64,000 nucleotides of DNA from CAYSQW01 sp964433135 (GCA_964433135.1 CAYSQW010000002.1:62001-126000), one strand, 5' to 3'; positions 8,464 to 16,777 are shown, counted from the stretch's first letter. A program made the numbers and translations. Notes: generated by a model from the sequence alone, not told the origin.

Positions 8464-9222
8464 CTATTCGACTGACTTCTTATCTTGCACGAAAGCTTTC
8501 AACATATCAAGAGGAAGTGGGAAAATTATGGTTGAATTTTTTTCCGCGGCGATTTCAGACAAGGTGCCCAGAAATCGAAGCATGAGAGCCTGCGGATTCT
8601 TGGAAATAACCTCGGCGGCGGCGGTGAGATTATCGGCCGCCTGAAACTCTCCTTGCGCGTGAATCACTTTCGCGCGGCGCTCACGCTCGGCTTCGGCTTG
8701 CTTGGCAATGGCACGAACCATATTGTCCGGCAGATCGACGTGTTTCATCTCCACGAGCTGGACCTTGATCCCCCATGGATCGGTATGCTTGTCGATGATC
8801 TCCTGAAGCTCGGCATTGAGCTTCTCACGCTCTGAAAGCAGCTCGTCCAACTCCACTTCGCCAAGAACGCTGCGCAGCGTTGTTTGGGCGAGTTGGGACG
8901 TCGCGAAAAGATAATCCTGGACCTCCAGCACCGCCTTCTGAGGATCCATGACACGGAAGTAGACGACGGCGTTGACCTTGACCGAAACATTATCCTTGGT
9001 GATGACGTCCTGAGGTGGAATGTCCATGACGACGATACGAAGACTGACGCGCACCATGCGGTCGAGCGGCGGGAATACCATGATGATTCCCGGTCCCTTG
9101 GGTTGTTTGAGAACCCTCCCGAGACGAAAAATAACCCCTCGTTCATACTCTCTGAGAATTTTGATGGAATTCAGGAGGTAAAGAATGACCAGCCCTAAAA
9201 CGATTGTCGGTACGGTTACCAT
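8464..9222 (-). CDS. SPFH/slipin (stomatin-like) membrane protein
   Basis: A 252-residue slipin: one N-terminal membrane segment (about 5-20), then a prohibitin-homology domain with REYERGVIFRLGRVL, GPGIIMVFP and a coiled segment ending in KQAEAERERRAKVIHAQGE. It follows immediately after the NfeD-like protease gene, the conserved STOPP pairing in which the protease is proposed to act on the slipin C-terminus. The pair is generally linked to membrane microdomain or envelope maintenance; the exact role is unknown. A GAGGAGAAAA site precedes the ATG. Confidence 0.93.
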   Translation of the reverse strand: MVTVPTIVLGLVILYLLNSIKILREYERGVIFRLGRVLKQPKGPGIIMVFPPLDRMVRVSLRIVVMDIPPQDVITKDNVSVKVNAVVYFRVMDPQKAVLEVQDYLFATSQLAQTTLRSVLGEVELDELLSEREKLNAELQEIIDKHTDPWGIKVQLVEMKHVDLPDNMVRAIAKQAEAERERRAKVIHAQGEFQAADNLTAAAEVISKNPQALMLRFLGTLSEIAAEKNSTIIFPLPLDMLKAFVQDKKSVE

Positions 9223-9267
9223 TATTTTCTCCTCAAAAAAGATTCTTTATTGATGGCGGTTCGATGC

Positions 9268-10545
9268 CTATGGTTTTCCTACGCGGATCTTCAAGTTGTC
9301 GAGTACCGCCGTGACTTTTATCTTGCTTCCCCGGGGGATTTTTTCCTCGGATTCCGCCCACCACAACTCGCCATGGACGAAGACGCGGCCCTCGGGATCG
9401 ATGTCGGTTTTTGCCGTGCCGATTTCGCCGATAAGGCCTTCTTTCCCGGTTTGCACCCGACTGATATGGGCCCGGATCGCCAAAGTGACGAGAAAAACAA
9501 AGATCAGGGACAGGCCCAGCGCAACGGGCAGGATGAATTTCAAGTTGGGTCTGAGCTCGGGAATCGGTGCGTCGATGAGCATTATGGATCCGATTATCAT
9601 GGCAAGTATGCCTCCTACGGATAGAATACCGTAACTCTGGACCTTTATCTCGAGGATGAAAAGCCCGATCGCCAGCAGAATCAAGCCCAGGCCCACATAG
9701 TTGATCGGCAGTATCTGGAATGAGAAGATCGCCAGCAGAAGAGCGATTCCTCCCAGGACTCCGGGAAGGATGGCCCCGGGATTTGAGAATTCGAAATAGA
9801 GGCCCAACAGCCCCAACATCAGCAGGATATAGGCGAAGTTGGGATTTGAGATCGTGAGCAGAAATTTCTGGCGTGTGGTCATGGGGACTTCGATGATCTC
9901 CTCATCCGCTAACTTGAGCCGTACTTGTTGGCCGTCGAAACGCTTGATCTCTCTGTCGTTGTAGTGGGAAATGAGGGTATTGATATCGGTGGCGATAAGA
10001 TCGATGAGACCGCCTTCATAAGCCTCGTTCGCGGTATAGGAGAGGCTTTTGCGAACCGCATCCTCCGTCATGCGCAGGTTGCGCCCTCTTTTTTCAGCTA
10101 TCGATTTTATGTAGGATGCGGCATCGTGTGTGACCTTGTCCGCCATGGTTTCATTCATGTTTTTTCCGGTTATCGAGATGCCTACGGGATGAGCGGCTCC
10201 TGTATTTGTTCCGGGCGACATGGCGAATATGTCACAGGCCACGCCGATAAAAAATCCGGCGGAGGCCGATCGGGCGCCGCTGGGACTGACATAGGCCGCC
10301 ACCGGGACAGGTGAGTTGAGAATCTTTTCGATGATCTCGCGCATGGAACTGCCGAGCCCTCCCGGCGTGTTGAGTATGATGATGACGAGTGAAGCATTCT
10401 CACGACCGGCCCTGTCGATGGAGTTGCATATGTATTCCGAGGTGACGGGGTGGATGGGCGCATCGACCGTGATTTTGATGATCGAGGCGAAATCCGGGTT
10501 TGAAAATAGAAAAAATAACAGAAAAAAATAGGGAATCTTTTTCAC
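9268..10545 (-). CDS. NfeD-type membrane-bound serine protease
   Basis: The product (about 425 residues) has a signal-like hydrophobic N-terminus and a ClpP-fold protease domain with SPSGARSASAGFFIG carrying the likely nucleophile Ser. A Lys follows in the SYIKSIAEKRGRN region as the likely general base. Four to five membrane helices (about 225-345) and a C-terminal OB-fold NfeD domain complete it. The reading frame extends 10 codons upstream to a TTG, but I prefer GTG 10545-10543. It starts just before the signal peptide and lies 9 nt downstream of a good -10 box, implying an almost leaderless mRNA. It heads the operon with slipin. Confidence 0.92.
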   Translation of the reverse strand: MKKIPYFFLLFFLFSNPDFASIIKITVDAPIHPVTSEYICNSIDRAGRENASLVIIILNTPGGLGSSMREIIEKILNSPVPVAAYVSPSGARSASAGFFIGVACDIFAMSPGTNTGAAHPVGISITGKNMNETMADKVTHDAASYIKSIAEKRGRNLRMTEDAVRKSLSYTANEAYEGGLIDLIATDINTLISHYNDREIKRFDGQQVRLKLADEEIIEVPMTTRQKFLLTISNPNFAYILLMLGLLGLYFEFSNPGAILPGVLGGIALLLAIFSFQILPINYVGLGLILLAIGLFILEIKVQSYGILSVGGILAMIIGSIMLIDAPIPELRPNLKFILPVALGLSLIFVFLVTLAIRAHISRVQTGKEGLIGEIGTAKTDIDPEGRVFVHGELWWAESEEKIPRGSKIKVTAVLDNLKIRVGKP

Positions 10546-10554
10546 GCTAACTTT

Positions 10555-10584
10555 ATTATAAGGAAGGAACTTCAATCAAGTCAA
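10555..10584 (-). promoter_or_regulatory. Sigma-70-type promoter for the NfeD-slipin operon
   Basis: Minus-strand TTGACT (10584-10579) and TATAAT (10560-10555) are separated by 18 nt. The GTG start codon follows the -10 box after 9 nt, leaving essentially no leader. The surrounding divergent region also holds the perfect palindrome GTCAATTGAC at 10607-10616 and an inverted TCAAGT/ACTTGA pair (10576-10597), possible operator sites shared with the HU-like gene. Confidence 0.7.
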
Positions 10585-10645
10585 TAAATTAACTTGACTT
10601 TTTGTCGTCAATTGACTAATTATAAAAACTCAAAAGGAGATTTCA

Positions 10646-10912
10646 ATGATCAAGAATGATATCGCCCTCACAATCGAAGAGAAATCGGAATTCAACAGGG
10701 CCAGATCATTACAAATTGTCGAAACGATCCTCGCTTCGCTGAAAGATGCCCTGGCGAGGGGTGAAAAAATAGAGATCCGCGGTTTTGCCAGCTTGAAGGT
10801 GGTATCAAAAAAAACCGGTTATGGTCGGGATATCCGAAGAAAAAAACAGATTAAGATCAAGAAAGGGAAACGGATCAAATTTCGCCCCGGACAGGAACTG
10901 AAAAATATTTGA
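10646..10912 (+). CDS. HU/IHF-family DNA-binding protein
   Basis: An 88-residue histone-like protein that would dimerise, bind and bend DNA in the nucleoid. The N-terminal helices (about 15-45) lead into IEIRGFASLKVV, the family core, then a basic beta-arm and KFRPGQELK at the C-terminus. The arm tip reads GRDI instead of the usual GRNP. The proline that intercalates between base pairs in HU and IHF therefore appears to be missing, which would alter bending. An AAAGGAGA site precedes the ATG. It is divergent from the NfeD operon across an AT-rich, palindrome-bearing spacer. Confidence 0.93.
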   Translation: MIKNDIALTIEEKSEFNRARSLQIVETILASLKDALARGEKIEIRGFASLKVVSKKTGYGRDIRRKKQIKIKKGKRIKFRPGQELKNI

Positions 10913-10977
10913 TGTTCATCGAGCGTCTCCTTATTACGTCCCACAATTTATAGAACCCACGACAGGGGTGTCTTGCC

Positions 10978-11922
10978 ATGAGTAAATACAAGGTCAAACC
11001 GGCCGTGCCCGACCGATTATCCACATACCCGCTGCGTTCACGCGCCAGCAAGGTGACCGTCGATCATTTCGGCGGATCCTTCCAAGAGGGAGGAACCTAT
11101 GCGGATTTTCTCGACAGCCTTCCCGATATGCTGGCGTCTGGGGAACTGAAGAGGCTCATCTCCGCGATTCGCGAGGCGCGAGAGCGTCGAAAACCCGTTA
11201 TTTTCGCCATGGGGGCGCATGTGATCAAGGTCGGACTGGCGCCCGTACTCATCGATCTGATGCGGAACGGTTGGATCAACGCCCTGGCTCTCAATGGAGC
11301 GGGGATCATCCATGATTTTGAAGTCGCTTTTGCCGGCAGGACATCCGAGGATGTGGAGGCGCAGATCAAGGACGGAAGTTTCGGGATGGCGGAGGAGACC
11401 GGAGATCGCCTCAATGAAGCCGTCAATTCCGGTGCGCGGGAAGACATGGGACTTGGGGAAGCTGTGGGTAAGATGTTGGCGGAATCGGATTTTCCATACT
11501 TGGAGCACAGCCTGCTGGCTTCAGCTTATTCCCTCGATGTTCCGGTCACGGTTCACGTCGCGATCGGTACGGATATCATTCATTTCCATCCAAAGGCGCG
11601 GGGGGACCTTTTGGGCCGGGCCACCCTGCGGGATTTCTTTCTTTTCTGTTCCCTGGTGGAGGAACTTGAAGGAGGAGGGGTGTATATCAACTGCGGGTCA
11701 GCGGTTATCCTCCCCGAAGTTTTTCTGAAGGCTTTGTCTTTCGTGCGCAACCGTGGATCCGTTGTGGAGGAATTCACGACCGCCGTATTCGATTTTAAGC
11801 GCCACTACCGTCCCTGGGAAAATGTGGTCAAACGCCCCGTGGGAGAAAAAGGGAAGGGGTACTATTTCATCGGCCACCATGAGATCATGATCCCGTTGCT
11901 GGCGGCCGCTCTCAAGACCTGA
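10978..11922 (+). CDS. Deoxyhypusine-synthase-like protein
   Basis: A 314-residue cytoplasmic protein resembling the deoxyhypusine synthase superfamily (NAD-binding Rossmann-like fold). Visible blocks are VIFAMGAHVIKVGLAPVLID, LALNGAGIIHDFE, DGSFGMAEETG, AIGTDIIHFHP and YINCGSAVILPEVFLKAL. True deoxyhypusine synthases modify eIF5A, which bacteria lack, and use a catalytic Lys close to the C-terminus. I cannot place an equivalent Lys with confidence (KRHYRPWENVVKRP is the nearest basic block). Bacterial relatives include proteins of unknown function and some homospermidine-forming enzymes. The substrate is therefore unknown. It lies 65 nt downstream of the HU-like gene on the same strand, with no terminator recognised between them. 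Confidence 0.65.
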   Translation: MSKYKVKPAVPDRLSTYPLRSRASKVTVDHFGGSFQEGGTYADFLDSLPDMLASGELKRLISAIREARERRKPVIFAMGAHVIKVGLAPVLIDLMRNGWINALALNGAGIIHDFEVAFAGRTSEDVEAQIKDGSFGMAEETGDRLNEAVNSGAREDMGLGEAVGKMLAESDFPYLEHSLLASAYSLDVPVTVHVAIGTDIIHFHPKARGDLLGRATLRDFFLFCSLVEELEGGGVYINCGSAVILPEVFLKALSFVRNRGSVVEEFTTAVFDFKRHYRPWENVVKRPVGEKGKGYYFIGHHEIMIPLLAAALKT

Positions 11923-11981
11923 GCTTCAGGTGGCGTATCCCCTGTGCTTTCGGTGCTTCAACATGGGCCGGGGGTTGAAAT

Positions 11982-12608
11982 TTAAGGCCTGATCGATTTT
12001 TCGTCTACATAATCCATCAGAAGATTTCTGTACAGCTGTTCCGATTTTTCGATGGTTTCCCGCAGACTGCCCGATGTTTCGATGATGTAATCCGCAAAGG
12101 GAAGCTTGTCCTCCGGTCTCATCTGGGATTCGATCTTTTGAAGGGCACGCGGTTTCGTGATGCGGTCCCGGGACATGAGTCGTTGGACCTGGATATCGCG
12201 CGTGCAGTATACCACGATGATCTTGTCGAAGAATTCAAGGTTCCGGCTTTCGATGGTGAGAGCGGCTTCGGACACGAATATCTTAACTTGTCCCCGGGCG
12301 AGTAGCTTTTGAACGACGGCTTGACGCTTTTTTTCGACTAGGGGATGGATGAGATGATTGACGAATTCCCTTTCCCGAGGATCGGAAAACAGGATGGATC
12401 CCAAAGCGGCGCGGTCAATGGTGCGGTCGGGAAGGAATATGTTCTCTCCAAAGTGTTCTTTCAGGGCGCTCCAGGCCGGGGAATCCGGAGTCATGAGATC
12501 CCGGGCGGCTTCATCGGCGCTGAAGATATGGCATCCGAGATCGCGTAGAACGGCGGTTACGACCGATTTACCCGATGCGATTCCTCCGGTGACGGCTGTG
12601 ATCAGCAT
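11982..12608 (-). CDS. coaE: Dephospho-CoA kinase
   Basis: Phosphorylates dephospho-CoA at the ribose 3' position, the last step of CoA synthesis. From ATG 12608 the protein has 208 residues, the normal family length. It begins MLITAVTGGIASGKS, which is the P-loop, followed by the FSADEAARDLM substrate block and the lid region with RLMSRD. The open frame continues upstream to 12749, but that part overlaps the end of the neighbouring PilZ gene and adds an unrelated N-terminus, so the shorter start with AGAAGG upstream is chosen. It converges with the deoxyhypusine-synthase-like gene. Confidence 0.95.
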   Translation of the reverse strand: MLITAVTGGIASGKSVVTAVLRDLGCHIFSADEAARDLMTPDSPAWSALKEHFGENIFLPDRTIDRAALGSILFSDPREREFVNHLIHPLVEKKRQAVVQKLLARGQVKIFVSEAALTIESRNLEFFDKIIVVYCTRDIQVQRLMSRDRITKPRALQKIESQMRPEDKLPFADYIIETSGSLRETIEKSEQLYRNLLMDYVDEKSIRP

Positions 12609-12711
12609 GAGGCCTTCTCCCTTTAACATGTCCGACATTTGTGACAGCGGGTCCGTCTTCGCCCCCCAGCTGGAAGCTTGCTGCACGAGGGGGGTGAGGA
12701 AAAAGCTCCGG

Positions 12712-13101
12712 CTATTGGGACGGATCGCTGAGGAATTCGTATTCCTCATCGAAGGCGAGGGCGATGCCCTGTTTCTTTTCGCCCGAGATCTTTTTTAAGC
12801 GGACGATCGATCCGCTGAGACGCAGCAGGGTTTTATCGCCTTCCATGATTTTTTTAGGGAGATCGACAACCAGCACGAGTTTCGATCCGAGGGTTATGCC
12901 GGAGTCAAGACCGAAAAAGGCTCCCGAAGAACTGATGTTTTCCAGCTTGGTATGTTCCTTGAATTTATTGCCGTCGGGAAGCGTTCCTTCGACGACGGCA
13001 TCCAGGGGAAGATGAAATCGCCATTCCCTTCGGCGGTCTTTGGCGATTTGAGCAAGATCCTCCGGATGAGTGTTTTTTTTGGAAGATGTGGTTTTTGTCA
13101 T
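12712..13101 (-). CDS. PilZ-domain protein (copy 1, canonical motif)
   Basis: A 129-residue soluble protein with one PilZ beta-barrel. The c-di-GMP-binding elements are recognisable: an arginine-rich RRREWRF segment near residue 23 and NISSSGAFFG near residue 54, close to the canonical D/NxSxxG. A conserved tail, KQGIALAFDEEYEF, ends the domain. Two further genes upstream (14003-14377 and 14647-15003) share the same block order (xGxxFxExT, then I-S, then a long beta stretch, then the final LxFxxxYxI), so the three are paralogues. It follows the LuxR-type regulator by 18 nt and has a GAGGCAACC site. Confidence 0.85.
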   Translation of the reverse strand: MTKTTSSKKNTHPEDLAQIAKDRRREWRFHLPLDAVVEGTLPDGNKFKEHTKLENISSSGAFFGLDSGITLGSKLVLVVDLPKKIMEGDKTLLRLSGSIVRLKKISGEKKQGIALAFDEEYEFLSDPSQ

Positions 13102-13119
13102 GGTTGCCTCGCTTTCGCT

Positions 13120-13809
13120 TTAAAAAAGGGCCGAATTGATGGCGTAGAGTGCCAGCTGAAGCCGGCTGTGAGTGTCCAGTTTGGCGTAAATGCTTTTGAT
13201 GTGCGAACGAACGGTGTTTTTACTGATGAACATGGCGTCGGCGATCTCATCGTTGCTTTTGCCCTGACCGATCAAGCGCAACACCTGAAACTCCGTCGGT
13301 GTAAGCTGGTCGAGGGTTTTTTCCTTCAAATCCCGTCCGACCACAGAGATGATGCGGTCCATAATACTGCTCATCTTATCCCGGGGAAGCCAGATTTCTT
13401 CTTTGTGGACGATACGAATCGCTTCAGCCAGCTGATTCGAGGAATCATTGAGATCGAAATAACCGCGGACACCGACATTCATCAATCCCACGACTTCCTC
13501 ATGTGAGGGAATATTTCCCAGAAGCATGAGCTGCATTTTTGTCTTGTCATCCGAAAGGTCCCGTATCGCCTTACAGATTTCACGTGTGTTTGGAAGAGGC
13601 TCGGTGTTGGCGAAAAGGATAATATCCGGTTTGAGATTTTTAATGGATTCCATAAAGGAATCGATCGTACTTTTTTCAATGCTTGCGACGTGAATGCCTG
13701 AATCCGCTTCGATAGCCTTCAGTATCCCTGATAAAATCAGATCCGAAGGGCAGTAAATAAGGACGTCCATGTCTCCCTTATTTGCATCCTGTTCATTTTT
13801 TTTTGTCAT
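13120..13809 (-). CDS. LuxR-family response regulator with degenerate receiver
   Basis: A 229-residue NarL/LuxR-type transcription regulator. The N-terminal receiver-like domain (about 14-130) has an acidic start DVLIYCPSD. The beta-3 segment reads PDIILFANTEP, so the phosphoacceptor Asp position is Ala or Asn, and phosphorylation is unlikely. The C-terminal helix-turn-helix (about 165-229) is complete: LTPTEFQVLRLIGQGKSNDEIA, then FISKNTVRSHIKSIYAKL. It sits 18 nt upstream of the canonical PilZ gene, suggesting joint function with c-di-GMP-responsive proteins. A consensus-like promoter lies 68 nt upstream of its ATG. Confidence 0.9.
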   Translation of the reverse strand: MTKKNEQDANKGDMDVLIYCPSDLILSGILKAIEADSGIHVASIEKSTIDSFMESIKNLKPDIILFANTEPLPNTREICKAIRDLSDDKTKMQLMLLGNIPSHEEVVGLMNVGVRGYFDLNDSSNQLAEAIRIVHKEEIWLPRDKMSSIMDRIISVVGRDLKEKTLDQLTPTEFQVLRLIGQGKSNDEIADAMFISKNTVRSHIKSIYAKLDTHSRLQLALYAINSALF

Positions 13810-13876
13810 GATGACCGCTTTCGTTCTAACCCCTTGAAAATTGACTCTGATCTCATGGAGATGCAGAATTAGATTT

Positions 13877-13905
13877 ATGGTATAAAATCAATATTTCGAT
13901 GTCAA
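13877..13905 (-). promoter_or_regulatory. Promoter of the LuxR-PilZ transcript
   Basis: Minus-strand TTGACA (13905-13900) and TACCAT (13882-13877) are separated by 17 nt, with an AT-rich spacer. Transcription would start about 60 nt before the regulator's ATG. Confidence 0.6.
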
Positions 13906-14002
13906 GAGGAGAAAGCGGAAGGATCCCGCTCATCTCACGGCTCCCTTAATGTAAGAGGAGGGAAGGCGGATGAGAAATAGGGATGAGGTAAGGCGAACTC
14001 TC

Positions 14003-14377
14003 TCAAGACGGGGATTCGATTTTATAAGGTTTGCCGAGCCTGATGGTTATCAGATGGTTTTTTCTGCCGTTTTGTGTCGATTCCATGGAGACCACTTCGC
14101 CTGAAATCTGCAAATAGAAACGTTGTCCCAGGATCAGGGTGCGGGGAACATTCAAGACAAGCTGAACGCGGGAGCTGATGAGAAGCGGGGATTTGAGCGT
14201 GAATACCGCTTCCTGCGCGCTGATCGATACCAGATGGGTTTTTTCTTCGAACTCGGATCCTTCGGCGTTCAGTCCTCTGACTACAGCGGAAAGAGATAAG
14301 TCGAATCTTCGCTCCCGGATCGGCGAAGAAGAATCTCCGGACATCGGCTTGGTGGTTTTGGTCACTTCTGATCTCAT
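14003..14377 (-). CDS. PilZ-like protein (copy 2, degenerate motif)
   Basis: A 124-residue protein. RERRFDLSLSAVV supplies the arginine-bearing strand near residue 21, but the second c-di-GMP element reads SISAQEAVF, where the canonical SxxxG glycine is lost. The remaining strands (SSRVQLVLNVPRTLILGQRF and LITIRLGKPYKI) align with copies 1 and 3. Ligand binding is therefore doubtful and it may act only as a protein-interaction module. The ATG lies 9 nt after a -10 box and has no ribosome site, so translation may be leaderless. Alternative start: the internal ATG at codon 12, also without a clear site. Confidence 0.7.
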   Translation of the reverse strand: MRSEVTKTTKPMSGDSSSPIRERRFDLSLSAVVRGLNAEGSEFEEKTHLVSISAQEAVFTLKSPLLISSRVQLVLNVPRTLILGQRFYLQISGEVVSMESTQNGRKNHLITIRLGKPYKIESPS

Positions 14378-14386
14378 GTCGTGCGT

Positions 14387-14415
14387 ATTGTGACAGACAT
14401 CGAATCAGCTGACAA
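14387..14415 (-). promoter_or_regulatory. Promoter abutting the PilZ copy 2 start codon
   Basis: Minus-strand TTGTCA (14415-14410) and CACAAT (14392-14387) are spaced by 17 nt. The ATG follows the -10 box after 9 nt, giving a predicted leader of about 2-3 nt. Confidence 0.55.
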
Positions 14416-14646
14416 TCCCTCTTTAGGATGAACTACGGGGTGATATTTTGAGGTGCCGCATCATCGGAAAAGGTTAAAAGCGTGATTAATCCGACGTGTT
14501 CCGGATGAAAACGGAGAGGAAGAGAAGTTCCTGATAATCATGCCCGTGCCGGACGGCATGATACTCGGGGGGGGAATGGCTGGAGGCCGCGCCGAGTTGG
14601 AAAAAATCAAGGAAGTGATCCGGATTGAATGGGGGGAGAAAAAGGA

Positions 14647-15003
14647 TCAGTCATCGGAGATGATGTACTTGTTCTCGAATTTGAGAGAGACCCTTTGTCC
14701 TCCTTCGCTGTTTTTGGGGGATTCGATAAAAATCACCTTGCCGCGGATGATCAGCTTTAGGCTTTTATCCTCGGAAAGCTTGGGAGGAAGGCCGATGCTC
14801 AGACGCATCTCGCTTCCTAAAGCCACTTGATTTTTCAGCCAGAATGAGGAACCGTGATGGCTGATATAGGAAAGGACCGTGTTCTCCTCGAAAGGTTTAC
14901 CGGATGGGGTAATCCCCTCGACTTTTGTGGAAAGGGGGAGATTGAATCCGTCTTCGATCAGATCGTTTTTGATGGTTCCCAGGTCGACGCTCTTGTTTAT
15001 CAT
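14647..15003 (-). CDS. PilZ-like protein (copy 3, degenerate motif)
   Basis: About 118 residues from ATG 15003, which has AAGGATG 8 nt upstream. The open frame runs 21 codons further to a TTG without a ribosome site. Blocks match the other two PilZ copies: EGITPSGKPFEENTVLSYIS, then FWLKNQVALGSEMRLSIGL, then VSLKFENKYIISDD. The arginine motif is absent (DGFNLPLSTKVEG) and the second motif reads YISHHGSSF, so c-di-GMP binding is unlikely as in copy 2. It is separated by about 270 nt of non-coding DNA from copy 2 and by 312 nt from the divergent proS. Confidence 0.6.
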   Translation of the reverse strand: MINKSVDLGTIKNDLIEDGFNLPLSTKVEGITPSGKPFEENTVLSYISHHGSSFWLKNQVALGSEMRLSIGLPPKLSEDKSLKLIIRGKVIFIESPKNSEGGQRVSLKFENKYIISDD

Positions 15004-15257
15004 GTCGTTGCATCCTTTTCCATTTTCTGACGGATATAAAATGACATAATAATCAGACCGGAACAATCACCTTTTTGGATGAATTCCGGGGTGATTTTTA
15101 TCACCACGGTTTCTGCTCTTCCGTATATCACTCTCTTCCTCTCAAAGGAGAGAGGGAGCGGGCGCCGGGTGATTGGAATGCGTGTGCATGGAGGGTGGGC
15201 TTCCTGTCTAAGGGCGTGAAAATGACGAGCTTCGGGTGCGGATAAGGGGGAATTCGA

Positions 15258-15286
15258 TTGACAAAAAAACGAGCGGCGGCTAGAAT
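15258..15286 (+). promoter_or_regulatory. Promoter of proS
   Basis: Perfect -35 TTGACA (15258-15263), a 17-nt spacer and -10 TAGAAT (15281-15286). The predicted transcript starts about 20 nt before the proS GTG, leaving room for its GGAGAC ribosome site. Confidence 0.8.
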
Positions 15287-15315
15287 GACCGGGAACTCAA
15301 TTCTCGGAGACAACC

Positions 15316-16770
15316 GTGAGCAAAGAAGAACAATTTGTAAAAAAAATCACTCTGAAGAGCGATGATTTTTCGAAGTGGTATGGAGAGATCATACGTAAAG
15401 CCGAACTGGCGGACCATGCGCCCATACGGGGGATGATGGTTATCCGTCCTTACGGCTACTCGATATGGGAAAATATACAGAGGTCGATGGACCGTCGTAT
15501 CAAGGAATCCGGTCATACCAACGCGTATTTCCCCATGTTTATTCCCGAAAGCTTTCTCCAAAAAGAAACGGATCACCTCGAAGGATTCTCTCCTGAAGTG
15601 GCGTGGGTTACCCAGGGAGGAAAAGAAGAGTTGGAAGAGCGGCTCGCGGTGCGTCCGACATCGGAAGCGATCATTGGGAACATGTATTCCAAGTGGATCA
15701 AATCTTATCGTGATCTGCCGGTTTTGATCAATCAGTGGGCCAATATCGTAAGATGGGAAAAAGTCACGCGGCCCTTTCTTCGGACCACGGAGTTTCTCTG
15801 GCAGGAAGGGCACACCGCGCATGAAACGTCCGAGGAAGCCCAGGAAGAAACCTTGAAAATCCTTGAACTTTACCGGGAATTTGCGGAGAACGAACTGGCT
15901 ATCCCCGTTCTTTGGGGAGAAAAAACGGATAAGGAAAAATTCGCGGGTGCTTCGGCGACGTACTGCATAGAAGCGTTGATGTCGGACGGCAAAGCGCTGC
16001 AGATGGGAACATCACACAACCTGGGACAGCATTTTTCGAAAGTTTTCAATATCCGCTTCGAGGATCGGAACCAGCAGCTGCAGTATGCGTGGCAGACATC
16101 ATGGGGCGTGTCCACCCGCCTGGTGGGCGCCGTGATCATGGCGCATGGAGATGATTCCGGACTCAAGATACCGCCCAGGATAGCTCCGATTCAGGTCATC
16201 ATCGTACCGATTTCAGTGGGGAACTGGAAAGAGACGGTGCTGCCGGAAGCGCTCAAACTCGAACGGGAGTTGAGCGCCGCCGGGATTCGCGTGAAGCTGG
16301 ATACCAGAGAGGAATTTACTCCGGGATGGAAATTCTCGGACTGGGAGATGCGGGGTGTTCCGCTCCGACTGGAGATCGGTCCGCGGGATATCAAAAATCG
16401 CCAGGTGGTCGCCGCCCGGCGCGACACGCGTGAAAAGGTGAGTATAAGGCTGGATGAAATCGGCGTGAAAAGCAAAGAGCTGTTGGATTCCATCCAGAAG
16501 CGGATGCTGGAAAACGCGAGAAGGTTCCAGCTTGATAATACGCATAAGGTTGGAGATTATGCGGAATTTAAACTGGTGATGGAAAAGCGGCGTGGTTTCA
16601 TCAGAACGTTCTGGTGCGGGGAGCCCGCATGTGAAGAACGGATCAAGCAGGAAACCATGGCGACGATACGCGTCGTCCTGGCACCGGAACAGAGCTCAGG
16701 AGAGAAAGGCGTCTGCATCGCCTGCGGCAAGCAGACGGATAAAGTCGTGTATTTCGCCCGTGCGTACTGA
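15316..16770 (+). CDS. proS: Prolyl-tRNA synthetase, archaeal/eukaryotic type
   Basis: Charges tRNA-Pro. At 484 residues it is the short type-3 ProS without the editing insertion of E. coli-type enzymes. Class II motifs are visible: IRPYGYSIWENIQ (motif 1 region), TRPFLRTTEFLWQEGHTAH (motif 2) and GVSTRLVGAVIMAHGDD (motif 3). An anticodon-binding domain follows, and the C-terminal zinc-like domain carries WCGEPACEE and CIACGKQ cysteines and ends in Tyr. The start is GTG with GGAGAC upstream. The absent INS domain means mischarged Ala-tRNA-Pro must be cleared by a separate protein, if at all. Confidence 0.96.
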   Translation: MSKEEQFVKKITLKSDDFSKWYGEIIRKAELADHAPIRGMMVIRPYGYSIWENIQRSMDRRIKESGHTNAYFPMFIPESFLQKETDHLEGFSPEVAWVTQGGKEELEERLAVRPTSEAIIGNMYSKWIKSYRDLPVLINQWANIVRWEKVTRPFLRTTEFLWQEGHTAHETSEEAQEETLKILELYREFAENELAIPVLWGEKTDKEKFAGASATYCIEALMSDGKALQMGTSHNLGQHFSKVFNIRFEDRNQQLQYAWQTSWGVSTRLVGAVIMAHGDDSGLKIPPRIAPIQVIIVPISVGNWKETVLPEALKLERELSAAGIRVKLDTREEFTPGWKFSDWEMRGVPLRLEIGPRDIKNRQVVAARRDTREKVSIRLDEIGVKSKELLDSIQKRMLENARRFQLDNTHKVGDYAEFKLVMEKRRGFIRTFWCGEPACEERIKQETMATIRVVLAPEQSSGEKGVCIACGKQTDKVVYFARAY

Positions 16771-16777
16771 ACCGGTG

